Shown here: one piece after another, positions 11,370 to 23,305 of the stretch
How the letters are laid out: every line of letters begins with the position of its first letter
Numbering within the stretch: position 1 is the stretch's first letter
Assembly (NCBI GenBank): GCA_015680685.1
Contig: MNCI01009017.1
Span: 43,542 to 107,541, forward strand
Reading direction: 5' to 3'
Source: Gnetum montanum
Taxonomy: Eukaryota > Streptophyta > Gnetopsida > Gnetales > Gnetaceae
DNA length: 64,000 nucleotides
Translations under genes and position numbers: made by a program
The notes under the pieces: generated by a model
What the model saw: the letters and a program-made list of their open reading frames with translations, nothing else
What the model was told of the DNA's origin: nothing
Databases searched by the model: none

Positions 11370-13050
11370 ATATAAAACATAGAAAAATATAAAAAATAAT
11401 TAAAAATTTGTAACCAAGGAGTAGTGTTAAGCTAGTGAAAATGTGATATCATGAATGTCCAACATGGCTAGGTAGCCCATGACTATAATGAGTATTACAT
11501 AATGAAATATAAGTAGATGATACATAATCTCTCAAGATACAAATGTAGCAACAAGCTAGTATCTATAACACAACCAAGATGATAACACATCATTAGCACT
11601 AACAATTTCAAAAAAATTCACAAATGAAAGGAAGGAAATGTTGCTAGAGCCACCATCTTCATTCACTAGGAGCTTGTAAATAAGCAAAACATTAAACCTT
11701 TAGAGCATGGATTAGCATCAAAACCAATAAATCATAAAAAATTAATAGCTTTGACAAGGAAAATCAAATTATAAGCTAGCTAAAATTCATGAACATGACT
11801 ATGAATTCCACTTAAACTAGAATTAAGGAACTAAAATCAAAATTTGACTAAGCTAGATATTTTAACAAACAGTTGTCATAAAAATTGGAAACCTCATAAA
11901 AATGAAAATTACACAAAATAGGTGAATAAGATTGATGGCATTGAACCTGGGGAAACCAAGATGCTTGAAGATAATGACATGCAAGGTTGGGAAAATCAAA
12001 AATGTTAAGGATGAAAGGAGAAAAGATCAAAATGTTGTAAATTATTTATTCTAAAAGTCTATATGCTCCCCTTTCACCCTCACAAAAAATACCAAAATGC
12101 GTTAGACGTTGTCCTATCATTCCAAGGAGGGTCATACATTGACCTTGTAGACTCCAAGCATTAACACATTGACAACAAAGCTAGAAAAATTTCACAATAC
12201 CCAATCAAAGTCCCAAGCACCAAAATGTTATTAACAGAAGTTAGAAAAAAATTGCAAAGCCTACATTCCAACCACAAATTGACCAGCACAAGCCCCTAGG
12301 GCTAGGAAAAATATAACAAAATTTTTACAATTTATTTTTGACCATGGATGTAGTGAACATGGCTAGAACAACCCAGATTCATCAACATTACTGCACATAG
12401 AGGTGCTTTGAAAAGATAAATTTTTATCAAAATTTAGTTAAAAACCCCTACTTTGTAATTGATTGACCATAGAAAAGTTTCACAAATTTAAAAAAAATTC
12501 TAAAAAAAATACAAACATGGTCTATAACCTTTTTGTATTACATAAACCCTCCCCAAAGAGCCAAGACAGTAATCATATGTGGTTAAAATCCTATCAATGT
12601 TGCTAGTTTAGCCATGGAAAAATCCAAAACCTTAGAAAATATTGCTAGTAGCTATAATACTATATACTAGGCAAAGAAAAAACCTAAATCTTTGCTATAA
12701 AAAATTTTGAAAATCTATTTTTACTTCTAGGATGACCAAAAAGCCTTAAATAATAATTGTACACAATTGAAACCTAGAAATCTTATCACACATCAGCTAG
12801 GAAAAACCTAGAACACAACCAATCTAAGATGGAAAACAAAGAAAAATGCAGGGAAATTCGGTACTTGGGGATCATTGAAAAAGATCTCTCATCCATACAT
12901 GAATTAAGAAGCCTTAATAACATCCTTATAGCCTTCTTTGCCTATTCTAGTTCTACATTTTTGTTTGTCAATTCATTTCTTTTCCTCATGGTTGTCAAAC
13001 TTGAAGAGTTTTTTATTTGACTACTAAAAAGAAAAGCTGAAAATCCCTAG
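11370..13050. other. A-rich spacer without recognisable genes
   Basis: Only short ORFs occur, none with a recognisable motif. Words such as GCTAGGAAAAAT and GCTAGAAAAATTTCACAA recur at irregular intervals between 12180 and 12800, which suggests a badly eroded repeat. Confidence 0.5.
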
Positions 13051-13439
13051 TTTTTCTCCAACATGCTAAGCACAAGAGGTAGGAAAAGCCAAATTTACTT
13101 TGATATGCTATGTGAATGAGCTTTATGATACTAGTCTAGCTCTCACATGCTACAATAGTGAAATTAAAAATTGAAATTAGCTTCATACACTAGGTTTTGG
13201 TGCAAAAATCTTCTTTCCAATCCTTGTGCACTATGCATATTATTCCTTCCATGCTAAGAACTATCCTTCACATGCTATGAATGGGAAATTAAAAATGAAA
13301 TTAAATCTACACATTGTCTTCTAGTGGAAGATTTAATTTCCTAACTAGGATGCTACAAATATGGGTCATTTTGTTGCCGTGTGGGTCCCATAGAACATGG
13401 GCAAAAAGCCCAGGGTTTACATCTTATCTCATACACTAG

Positions 13440-14100
13440 GGAGAGGAAATAGAGGAGGAGATTAAGTTCATACACTATGTTTTGATGACAATTTTTGGTT
13501 TCTATGCCTCACAGGCTATTAGTATAGTTAATTTTTGTAGTAGATGGATCCCACAATCATGGGGAGAAATACTAAGGGTCTCACATATTAGGGATGGGAA
13601 ATTAGCTATGAAATTAATCTCATACATTGACATATGTTGTTAAATTAATTTTTCTTGTTCCACACATTATACATCTAGTCCCATACGCTGGCTAGTGTGC
13701 CCCATAGAACCTAAGAAAAATCATCATGGGTTTTACACATTGGAGGTGGAAAATTAGTTTCGTATGCTACCTCATGTTGGCGGTGAGAAATTAGTTTCAT
13801 ATGCTGCCTCACATGCTAGAGGTGGAAAATTAGTTTCATATGTAGTCTCACACATTAGAGGTGGAAAATTAAAAATGAAATTAGTTTTAGATGCCATCTC
13901 ACATGCTAGAGATGGGAAATTTAAAATGAAATTAGTTTCATATGCAGTCTCATACATTAAAGATCGAAAATTAGTTTCATACATAGTCTCACATGCTAGA
14001 GGTGGAAAATTAGAAATGAAATTAGTTTCATACATAGTCTCACATGTTGGAGCTAGGAAATAAAAAATGAAATTAAATTCACATGTTGGCTTTTGGTGAG
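13440..14100. repeat. Degenerate tandem array, 40-56 bp unit
   Basis: At least seven units are built from CACATGCTAGAGGTGG, GAAAATTA, an optional AAAATGAAATTA insert and GTTTCATATGCAGTCT. The clearest stretch is about 13740-14100; looser copies run back to about 13440. The optional 12-bp insert makes units of two lengths. The apparent 99-codon frame here merely translates the repeat. Confidence 0.85.
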
Positions 14101-14199
14101 AGATTTGATTTTTCTAGTTCACATGCTATCAATTTGATCTTGGGTGCTCACACACTGCTAGATTAGGCCTCAGACACTAAGAGTCTCTCCTAGGATACT

Positions 14200-14320
14200 G
14201 ACATGCTATCAACCTAAGTCTCATACACTGTCACCATACTTTAAGATGTTCACATGCTATCAACCTAGGTCCCATACACTGTCATCATACTTCAAGATGT
14301 TCACACACTATCACACTAGC
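14200..14320. repeat. 51-bp tandem repeat, two and a third copies
   Basis: 14200-14250 and 14251-14301 are near-identical 51-bp units that begin ACATGCTATCAACCTA and end TCAAGATGTT or TTAAGATGTT. A partial third unit follows. It borders the larger array at 13440-14100 and shares its CACATGCTA word. Confidence 0.85.
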
Positions 14321-14399
14321 TCTTATATGCTAGGAATGGGGAGATTTAGCTTTTTCAGCTTACTTGACATAAAAACCTATTATTTTACCCATTTATAGC

Positions 14400-14660
14400 C
14401 TATTTTCAAAGGTTTTTTGCCTATTTTTACCATGTAATGATCCAAAAAACAAATAATATTATTTATTACATTATTTTTACCTTGTTTGCCTTAGTTGATC
14501 TTGTTTTAACGTTGTTTCTTCCTTATTTTCCTTTGTTATTTTACCTTGTTTTTGCCTTATTCTACCTTGTTTTGTCTAGTTTTATCTTGTTGTGATTTAT
14601 TTTGCCTTGCTTTGCCTTATTTTTTCTTATTTTTCTTTATTATTATAGTATTTTGCATTA
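14400..14660. repeat. Pyrimidine-skewed CCTTGTTTT low-complexity tract
   Basis: TTTTACCTTG, TTTGCCTTA and CTTGTTTTG words repeat with no fixed period over about 260 bp, giving a strong T/C skew on the plus strand. It is a degenerate simple repeat; the short hydrophobic frame at 14546 is a by-product. Confidence 0.7.
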
Positions 14661-16394
14661 TTTTAACATTGTTTAACAATTTTATCATGTGGATGCCACT
14701 TGACGTGCTTATGCTGACATGTAAGATTAAGCTAGCAAGATAAGGAAGCAATTCAACTAGACTTTGAGCCTATGCAAATCCTTCTAGTGATGTTATTTAA
14801 CTAAGTTTCCCTTGAATCTCTAAACCAAGAGCTTGTAAGCCTTTTAACAATCTAGCCTTAATGCCCTAAAATGGTCGACTGCTCTTGATCTTGAAGTAAG
14901 AAAGATCACATAAGATTACTTAGTCAAAATCCCCATTTTAATCCACAATGATGAGGAGAAAACCATGAAGTCAAGCTTCTCACTAGAACCTTAATTTGTT
15001 CAAGACACCATAAAATCCCTACAAAGCAACATAAAAACTTTCATGTAGTCTTTAGTGTTATTTACCTTTATCTCTATATGTAAATGAGTATGTGACATTG
15101 ATGGATCTTGTGAATTTAACAAGAAATCTTGCATGATCTTCTATCTCTTTGACATCTTAGACCACTACAAACTTTGTAGAAATCTACAACATAGAATATA
15201 GAGTTGTTACATTCTACCTATTGTATCTCATGATGGCCTATTTTTGCGTGTTATTTGCTTGTAACCTCATGTACCTCTTGTAATTGCTTGTATTCTTTTA
15301 ATAAATTTATCTTGGACATTCCACTCTTCTCTATTTCTTTCATACTCTTTTCTATCACAAATGTTCATCAATGCTTGATCTCTCTCAGCCTTTGCTCTTC
15401 TCAGCTCTCCAAAATCCTCTTGATTCATCCAAAAGCTCTTATGAATATACATAGATTTGATGTTTTCTAAGTCACTACTTAGCTCTTTGATCTATTCTAT
15501 TCCTTTTATATTTTTTTTATCACCTTTGTGTTTTGAGCTTAATTTTTTTGATGACAAGGGAAGCTTCATTTTATGTTTTTCTAGATGTGATTATGTATGA
15601 GATATTTCGTCAGGTGTATAAGTTATTTTATCAAAAAAAATGAAGATAATTTCTCTATTTTTATGATATGCATTGTTTGTAGTGCAAGTTGTATTGTTGA
15701 CTTTTTAACTAAAGGTGAGCTATGTAGATGAATGTAATTATGTTAAGCTTGATTAGTATGAGCTATGTTATGATGATTATTTGCTAATATTAATTGGTAT
15801 GAGGCATGTTATGATGATTATTTGCATATTTTTTAACTGGTTGTATGATTCTCTTATTTAACTTGATGTGTATTATTTTGAGGTTTTTAAGTTCTCCATT
15901 TAGCATCTATATGTTTGAGCTGAGATAAATTGTATGATGAGTTTGATTTTTTTTAGATAAATCTAATCTTAATCTTTAAGCTTTTCATGTATGCTTGGCT
16001 ATATATGTTTCTTTCATGTTCTTTCATATTCTAGCTTTTTTAAAGAGCTCACCTAATTTCAATAAGGAGGATATTATTAGGTATTTTGAGATGTTCTGTA
16101 CTTTAAGCTTGGTTGTGGTTTTTTCTTCTTACTAGATCTTTTCATTTCACAGGTTTCCTTTGAAGTAAAAGTGCTTTTTTTGCCATGTTAGCATCTAGAT
16201 GAAGTTTAAATTTCAATCTAGATGGAAATTTTATCTCTAGATGGGCTTCACTACATAAGCATTTAGATCATGAAGCTTTCTATCTAATTGCATTTAAAAA
16301 AACTCACATGTACAAAAGCTTTTTAAATGGTTGGCCTAGCTTTTTAACCTATAGTCATCACTTTGTTTTGGAAAGAATGATCAAGCATACATGT
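14661..16394. other. Spacer without genes; contains a 41-bp direct duplication
   Basis: No coding motif is visible. 15751-15791 and 15792-15832 form a direct repeat with TATGAG, then CATGTTATGATGATTATTTGC. Phrases such as TTTTGATGACAAGGG (about 15547) resemble Copia-type sequence but are too short to assign. Confidence 0.45.
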
Positions 16395-16690
16395 CATGTA
16401 AGCATTGCCACATTAGAAAAAATATTAAGCTCATTTCTTCATCTAGATCAATGTTACTTCATCTACCATGTCAACATTGTCACAACATAATTTTCATGTT
16501 AGCACTATCACATTAGAAAATAGATGAAGCTTAATTCTTTATATAGATTAATGGTGCTTCATCTACCATGTTAGAATCACATTAGCATTGCCATGTTAGC
16601 ACTACCACATCAATAAATAGATGAAGCTTGGTTCTTCATCTATATCAACATTAATTCATCTACCACATTAGTGTTTTAACTACATGTATT
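16395..16690. repeat. 98-100 bp tandem repeat, three copies
   Basis: Units begin at about 16395, 16495 and 16592 with CATGTTAGCACTACCACAT or a variant, followed by AGATGAAGCTT and TTCATCTACCA. A more diverged copy may sit near 16185. No gene overlaps it. Confidence 0.8.
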
Positions 16691-16782
16691 AAGAAATCAT
16701 GTATGAAAAAGTGTTTTTTCTAGCTCATCTTGTAGATCTATCTTATAGAACCATTTTGGTATACAAGAGGAACGAGAATTAT

Positions 16783-17132
16783 CTCTACCATGTAAGCCAA
16801 AAAAGGAAGCACAAAGTAGAACTAGCTTTTAGAGCCATAAAAGCTCATTTAAATAGCTCTACCATGTTAACTTAATGGAAAAGTGCTAAATAAAACTAGC
16901 TTTAAGAGTGAAGTTTTATTCTAAGGAGGGCTCAAGAGAATAGCTCTACCACATCAACAAAGCACTAAATAGAACTAACTTGTAGAGTTTTTTTTTTCTT
17001 TCTATGAAGAGCTCGCTTAAGTAGCTCTACCACATTAGCTCAAAGAAAAAAGGTGCTAAGTAAAATTAGTTGTAGATATATTTTTCTACTCTTCAAGGGC
17101 TTGTTAGATTTACTCTACCATGTTAGCATGAT
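16783..17132. repeat. Left part of an approximately 85-bp tandem array split by element D
   Basis: CTCTACCA-headed units begin at 16783, 16857, 16944, 17025 and 17113 (spacings 74-88 bp), each with an AGAACTAGCTTTTAGAG-like middle. The array is interrupted at 17132 by element D and resumes at 30996; counting the TSD once, the interrupted unit is 87 bp. Confidence 0.85.
17128..17132. repeat. Left target-site duplication of element D (ATGAT)
   Basis: ATGAT directly precedes the TGATGA start of the 5' LTR and recurs at 30991-30995 directly after the TCATCA end of the 3' LTR. Confidence 0.9.
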
Positions 17133-17167
17133 TGATGAATCCTTTTTTGGCTACGTTGATGAGGTTT

Positions 17168-17250
17168 GATCAATGCATGCCTATCAATGCATCCCCATCG
17201 ATGTGTACCTATCAATACATGATTTGATACATTGATGCATATGTGTTAAT
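17168..17250 (+). repeat. U3 repeats with TCAATGCAT core (element D)
   Basis: The word CTATCAATGCAT or a close variant recurs about every 14 bp, with both strands of the ATCGAT/ATGCAT core represented. The 3' LTR has the same array at 30165-30255. Similar words occur in LTR G and in the internal cassette at 26860-26900. Confidence 0.7.
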
Positions 17251-17268
17251 AGAGTGTTTAGTCTTGCC

Positions 17269-17277
17269 TATATAAAT
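17269..17277 (+). promoter_or_regulatory. TATA box in the 5' LTR of element D
   Basis: TATATAAAT follows the U3 repeat array and is conserved at 30268-30276 in the 3' LTR. It marks the likely start region of the genomic transcript. Confidence 0.6.
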
Positions 17278-18049
17278 GCATGCACCTACATCATTTAAGG
17301 CATTCATTCATTAGTAGCATAGTGAAGCTCTTGCACTTTGTTCTTTTAAGAGTTAGAATATTTTCTAAGTGCCCATAGTGGGAGTTGAGAAGTGTACAGA
17401 TCTTTATTCGAGCACCGATGTACCTAGACACTTCAGTGTGAATGGTAATANATACAGATCTTTATTCGAGCACCGATGTACCTAGACACTTCAGTGTGAA
17501 TGGTAATAAAGACAAGATTTCTTAATAAACCTTGCAACACTTAGACATACCATAATATTTACTTTAATGCACTTTACTGTTATGAAATTTACTTTTATGC
17601 ATTTAATTAATTAATTAATTATGGATACTTAATGCACATAAGTATGACCACCTCAAGCATACATTAATGCTTGGCAATCCCATTAGTGCTTACACTTGGT
17701 AACTCAGTAGTATTAAGAAGTGTTTAGAAAGTGTATGGTAGGTGGGATTGGATGCATATGTTAGAATTAGTTAAGGCATTATTTCTAGATTAATTAAGCA
17801 TTTAATTACTTTAATTTAACACTTAGGATGAATGTATAAAAAGATAAAAAGTTATACAAATCATGTACCTTAGTTACACTTAATCATACTCTTGTACTCT
17901 CACAAGGGAAGGCAACAGTCATGTCTTTAAGATTCACTACCTAGATAATGTGTACGTAGAGAGCTAAAGTTTGTAGAATTTGGCTAGATCACTTAGTGAA
18001 TGCTTATGATTTGTATGGTTGGGTGTGGGGACTTCTCATTACTCATCAT

Positions 18050-18067
18050 TGGCACCATTTCCAAGGA
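18050..18067 (+). promoter_or_regulatory. Eroded tRNA-Asp primer-binding site of element D
   Basis: TGGCACCATTTCCAAGGA lies one base after the LTR. Compared with the intact site in A, most differences are G-to-A or C-to-T at former CG positions. Confidence 0.8.
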
Positions 18068-18196
18068 CATTAGTTAGCTACCATGTGTTATCTAGGAAGC
18101 TAGTCAAATCACTCAACGACATTGTAAAGGACTTAAAATCTAAAATCATTAATATAACAAAGTATACTAAAAGAACACTATTTTCAAAGCACTAAC

Positions 18197-20500
18197 ATGG
18201 ATTTTTCTCATAGGGATAACTCCCTACCACTCTTTGCTTGATTCCAATTAGCAAAGGCAAGAAGTCCTAAAACCATCCTTGCCTCAATTATGTAGAATTG
18301 TCTATATGCATCTAGATGAGTACATTCTAGATTTCACCTTCATCCTACACCAACATTAACAACTATAGTGGAGGGACATGGAGGGCAACATCATGTTGTC
18401 GATTAGTTCTTGTGATGCTACTGCTTAATCTTATGATATTGGACATTGTAGGACTCAATGCTGAGTACAAGGTGTAAGATCATTCCTATTGGGATTATCA
18501 TCCCATGAAGGCTAAGCAAAAGAAAGATTAGCAAATGGAAGCTCGCTATGAGGCATCAAAAAGCAAACAATTCACAAACCCCTTATTCTTGCTAAGCCAA
18601 AAGGAAGGGGAGGATCCCTACTCAGGAGCTTTCCAATACATTGACTCTTTTCATATCCTTAATGATCAGGCTCTCAACTAGCATCTACGGTCCACTGTAG
18701 ATAACCCTCGTTTTGGGAAGAATAATTCCCATGACTATGGGATCTCAAAGGAAGGGAATTAAGGCATGAAAAATAACAAGCACCATGATAATGACAGAAA
18801 TTGTGATCATGGTAGGGATCAAAGAAGAAGGAGTAGTAGGCACTAATCTAGTACTAGCCCTCCTTCCTCTTTGCCTTTGTTGTCTTCATCATCTTTCTCA
18901 TCCAACTCTAAAAAAAGCCACAAAAGAAGAGGTGACGATGGTGGTGACTGTTGGGATAGAGATGACTATAGATCCCACTAGAATAATAGAGAATAGGGGT
19001 GTGGGCAATCATAGAAAAAGAATGGACAATAGGAGGCATCATGGCCATCATAGAGGCCATGACTATGATGAGCCTATTCTTGCTACCAAAAACATGTTGA
19101 ACATTGCATAGGTTATAAGGATTCCAAGAAGGCATGTGAAGGAAAACTAGATTAAATAATTGGACATGAATAATATCCCTAATTTAGAAGGGGGATATAA
19201 TTTTGATCCAAAAAATCATCTTCAAGCCTTTCATGATGCATGTGTCTTATAGAACATTGAGAATGAATGGAAAAAATTAAGGCTCTTGCAAGAATACTCA
19301 TCAAGGAGGTTGAAAGCTAGTATTGGTTCTTAGAACTAGAATTAATCTGATAATGGAGTACGATGCTTAAACTCTTGAATGACAAGTATTAGATGTACTC
19401 TCAAGTGTCTAACCTAAGAAGGAAAATCCAAGGTTAGAAGCAAGACACACATGAATCCTTGGATGCAGCCATGGATAGGTATTACTCTATGTTGCACTGA
19501 TGCCCAGGCCATGGCTATTCTCAAAGGGAGAAGCTACACCATATCATATATGGGCTCCAAACAAAAACAAGGAAAATCCTTGGGATCAATGCCCAAGGAA
19601 GGCTTTTAGAGCTAAGGATCCATCAGATGCAAAGGCTAATTGAGCAAGTGTAAAAATAAGAAGGTGAGCTAAGGAAAGGAGAAAGTATAAAGTAGTACAA
19701 TTAGGAGCATTCTATTCACAAAAAGGAAGCCTAATTTTGTGACAATGAGGAGGAGGCACCACTTGATGAGGTGGTGCAATGAAAAACCTTGTCGATACAA
19801 AAATATATTTGTAAAATATCAGCTAAGGTTAACAAACTATGGGACCCTTTGCATGAAAAGTTTTAAACTGCTCTCAAAATTACCAAAGAGACTAAACAGC
19901 AAGGTGGTGGTTGTGATAGAAGGAGAAAGAATGAAGCTGAACATTCCCATTAGAAGGATAAGAGTAAAGTTGTAATAGGGAATGAGGTTGTGGATTTTGA
20001 AATAGATGATGAAGGGTATGACATATGCTAATATGAACATCCTAAGGGAGGTTGCTTTATTATGTCACACTTGCAAGAATTTGGGGTGTATGCATTGAAT
20101 CCTCATGTGGCAAAATGACAAACATCCAAGAGGTTGCCTTATCCTCAAGGAAACTATACATAGTTCCACAAACAAGCCTACTATCCAAATGGACTACCAT
20201 CTCAACCTCATAAGCAGTATTGGTAGTGCCAACACCCACAGTCATGGGAAATGCCACCATCAAGGTACTGGTACCCTTATCATTAGCTAGATCCATACGA
20301 GTACTATGTTTAACAATCCATTTCTTCACATGATTCTTCTAGTCATGCTTCTTTCCAACACCACCACTACCCTTTTGAATATTATAGAGCACAATCTTGA
20401 AGAGGGGAGTCCTCATTTTCCTATTATCCTCCTCATCCTTCTACACCTGTACTTTCCACCTCAACTTAATTACCACCCACTCCCTCCATGTCGAGTGAAA
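18197..20500 (+). pseudogene. gag of element D (heavily decayed)
   Basis: The likely start is the ATG at 18197, about 150 bp after the PBS. Recognisable parts are the N-terminal block (18290-18420), a charged linker (18785-19110), the gag core (19190-19660, with AFHDACV and the degraded counterpart of DAAM-x-RYY), and the Cys/His motif near 20017-20060, where the first Cys codon reads Tyr but EHPKGGC persists. A Pro/Tyr-rich spacer follows to about 20500. Stops occur every few dozen codons. Short open frames within it are fragments, not genes. Confidence 0.75.
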
Positions 20501-20779
20501 TACTAGTCTAGCCATAACATAAAAATGCCACAAGGGTTGTGAACTTACAATTAGCTCCTTAGTCATTCTAATACTAAGCCTTGAAAAAGACTCTTTTTCA
20601 AAACCAACAGTCCAACCAATTCCATACAAACACTCCTAATTGCTGACCTTGCCTCTCGTTCCTCCTTTGTAACATCCTTCAAGATCCCTTTCAACCAAAG
20701 ACCTCACAATGTGCACATAGTAATGTTGATCCATGCAATTACTAATTGAATAAATACTAGCCACCTTCCCAAGAAGAGA

Positions 20780-21640
20780 TATGATCTTGGAAGTCCCCTC
20801 ATTTACTTGAAAATTATAGGGAATAAACCTTACAAAGCTCTTCTAGACTCAAGTTCTAGTGTCAATTTGATCTCACATGAGATGTACAAAGCTTAGAACC
20901 TACCTCCTCTTAAGAATAGCAACATTTGTCTAGAGTTAGTGGACTAGTCCATCACTATCCCCTTGGGATTGGTGGAGGACATTATGACCACCATCTATAG
21001 GTGGTCATATCCTATTGACTTCCTAGTAATTTTTGTGAATAACTACAAGGGAAACTTTCCTATCATTAGGGAAAGAGCTTGGTTAAGTACAATTGATGCA
21101 TGATTGGGAATCAAAGACCTCTCCTTAGAGATCTTTAAGGAGAAAGAATTCAAAAAGATAGAGAAGAAGTATGTTTCATAAATCACGTCAATGACATAGG
21201 GTGCCAGTACATGAAAAAATATTGAACCATTAAAATCATAACACTTAAAGCATGTAGGAAATATGTAGATGTCATAGAAATTCAAAGGTGCTTATATCTA
21301 GTAGCCACAAAGTAGGAGGGCACCTAGTGGCTTATAGCTAAACAAGAAAGAAGTTCACTACTATGCTTGGAATAGATTGAGAGCCTAACAAGTTCCTATT
21401 TTGAGGGCATAGACACATTAGACTAAGTCCATCATCAACTCTATAATGAACCTAATGAAACCAACTAGGAAGAGTTGCAAATCTTTGAGAGATTCAAATA
21501 GGAGATCCTTGAGTTGAAAACTCTACCAGCTAGAATTGAATATGCTTTTTTGAACAATGGAAATCCAATCATCATCAATGCTAACCTTGCACCTATGTAA
21601 TAGAAATAAAATGTTGGAGGTTGTCAAAAAATGGCCAATA
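20780..21640 (+). pseudogene. Aspartic protease region of element D
   Basis: The active-site triad at 20846-20854 reads D-S-S in the context KALLDSSSSVNLIS, where B has D-S-G; the last change is a single G-to-A. The GRAWLSTIDA-type block (about 21070-21100) and the CAQEI-type linker follow as in A and B. Several stops interrupt it. Confidence 0.72.
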
Positions 21641-21719
21641 GCCTTTGCTTAGTTATATCATAAATTGATAGGAATTGACCCATGGATATGCTAGCATTAC
21701 ATCTACACAAATTCCTCCA

Positions 21720-22340
21720 TTAAAGTAAAGAGATAGCCAAAATGGAGGCTAAATCCCAAACTCAAGTAGATTGTCAAAGAGGAGATTGAGAAACTCCTCA
21801 AGGCAGGGTTCATCTATCCCATTGTGAATAGTAAGTGGATTAGCCCACTTATGATAGTGCCAAAGAAAGGTGGAAAATAAAGGGTCTACATTGATTTTTG
21901 GCTATTGAATATGGCAACATACAATGATCATTTTTGTTTGCCATTTGTAGACTAGGTACTAGACACATCTTCAAAGCATTGCTATTATAGCTTTCTAGAT
22001 GGTTATAGTGGCTATAACCAAATCTAGATAGCACTAGAGTATCAACCCAAAACCACATTCACAAGTTTCTTAGGGACATTTGCATAAAGAAACATGTTTT
22101 TTAGCCTATGCAATGTCCCTACAACTTTCCAATGCCTTATCGTTAGCATTTTCGAATAATAAATTGGTAATGGGTTGGAAGTCTTTATGGATGACTTCTC
22201 CACCTATGGGGCTACATTCGAGCAAGCCCTAGCCCATCTTTAGCAAGTACTGAAAAGGTGTGTGGAGATAAATCTTAGGCTCAACTAGTAGAAAAGCCAC
22301 TTGATGATCCAGGAAGATGTTATATTATGGCACAAAATAT
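21720..22340 (+). pseudogene. Reverse transcriptase of element D
   Basis: Ty3/gypsy RT. Visible blocks are KAGFIYPI, the SPLMIVPKKGGK block (about 21840-21880), FLDGYSGYNQI, SLCNVPTTFQCL and the catalytic FMDD box (22184-22195), with both Asp codons intact. At least four in-frame stops, several at former Trp or Gln codons, disable it. Confidence 0.82.
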
Positions 22341-22399
22341 CATAGAAGGGAACTGAGGTGGATCCTAAAAAAATAAGGGTTATCCAAGGAATATCTTAA

Positions 22400-22985
22400 C
22401 AACCTTACATATTTCAAGATGTGAGGTCATTCCTTGGGCATACTAGCTATTACCAATGCTTCATTAAGAACTTCTCTAAGATTATCAAATCATTAGTGGA
22501 GATGACAAAGAAGGATGCTTCATTCATCTGGACCAAGGAATGCGAGTATGCATTCTAATAGCTCAAGAAGAAGTTTGTGAAAACATTGAATTTATAAGCA
22601 CCTAATTGGTCTGGATCATTTCACATCATGACAAACACATCCAATTATGCCTTATGAGTCATGCTCACATAGTTGGATGATTAGAAACATCCCTGTTACA
22701 TCCATTGTGCAAGTAAGAGTATTGTGGATGCATATTTGAACTATATCATCACTGAGAAAGAATTGATGATAGTGAGGCATGCCTTAGAGAAATTTAGTCA
22801 CTATGTGCTTGGATACAATGTATTCATGCACATGGACCATAGTGCAATTAGGTTCCTGATGAATAAACCAATGGTGAGCCCCCATGTCATATGGTGGCTA
22901 GTAATCTTATAGGAGTTCAACCTAACCATGATGGATGGAAAGGAGATTGAGAACATGGTAGCTAACCACTTGTCTCAATTAATAT
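22400..22985 (+). pseudogene. Connection and RNase H domain of element D
   Basis: Connection block SFLGHTSYYQCFIKNFSKI (about 22425-22480) precedes RNase H. In RNase H the frame at 22724-22912 shows NYIITEKELMIVRHALEKF, then HYVLGYNVF, the Asp-bearing MDHSAIRFLMNK and, after one stop, MVANHLSQL. The order and spacing match Ty3-type RNase H. Confidence 0.78.
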
Positions 22986-23300
22986 GGGATAGCAAAGAGG
23001 AGGAAAGCCAAATTTTTCATGAATTTCCTTATGAACTCCATTTTGGTGGAGTTGTTACTAAATGAGAGCTCGAAGAAAATAATTAGTACGATGGCATCCT
23101 TACCTACCTACTCACTTTGGAGATGTCACAAGAGTGGGAAAATAGGAAGAAATAATAGTTTCTTCACTAGGTTAAACACTTCACAAAAATCAATGGATAC
23201 CTTTACAAGATGTGCATCGATGGCTTGGGTTGATGGTGTATTCCTAATGATGATCAACTAGACATTCTTCAAGATGCTCATGAGGGACTTTATGGGGATC
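22986..23300 (+). pseudogene. Integrase of element D, 5' part (before the nested solo LTR)
   Basis: This part aligns with element A from the RNase H/integrase border to the first His of the HHCC zinc domain. The DAHEG block at about 23273-23287 is cut by the solo LTR at 23306, and the match resumes after 24333. Confidence 0.7.
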
Positions 23301-23305
23301 ATTAT

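Larger units (their letters stand above)
17133..18048 (+). mobile_element. 5' LTR of element D
   Basis: TGATGAATCC start, ACTCATCA end, PBS adjacent. U3 holds several TCAATGCAT / TCGATG / TTGATGCAT repeats (17168-17250), then TATATAAAT (17269-17277). An N at 17451 with duplicated flanks of about 50 bp is an assembly artefact and explains part of its greater length than the 3' LTR. Confidence 0.9.

Noticed and set aside
13764-14063. Open frame of 99 codons with repeating KLVSY and ARGGKL peptides, and its antisense twin
   Set aside because: Both simply translate the 40-56 bp tandem array; unit lengths and both-strand openness follow from the repeat.
16395-17132. Tandem arrays considered as a CRISPR array or centromere satellite
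   Set aside because: Units are adjacent without unique spacers, few in number and degenerate; the host is a plant.
18785-19135. His/Arg-rich 108-codon frame and its antisense 75-codon frame in D
   Set aside because: It is the charged Gag linker of D, seen also in A and B, not a separate gene.
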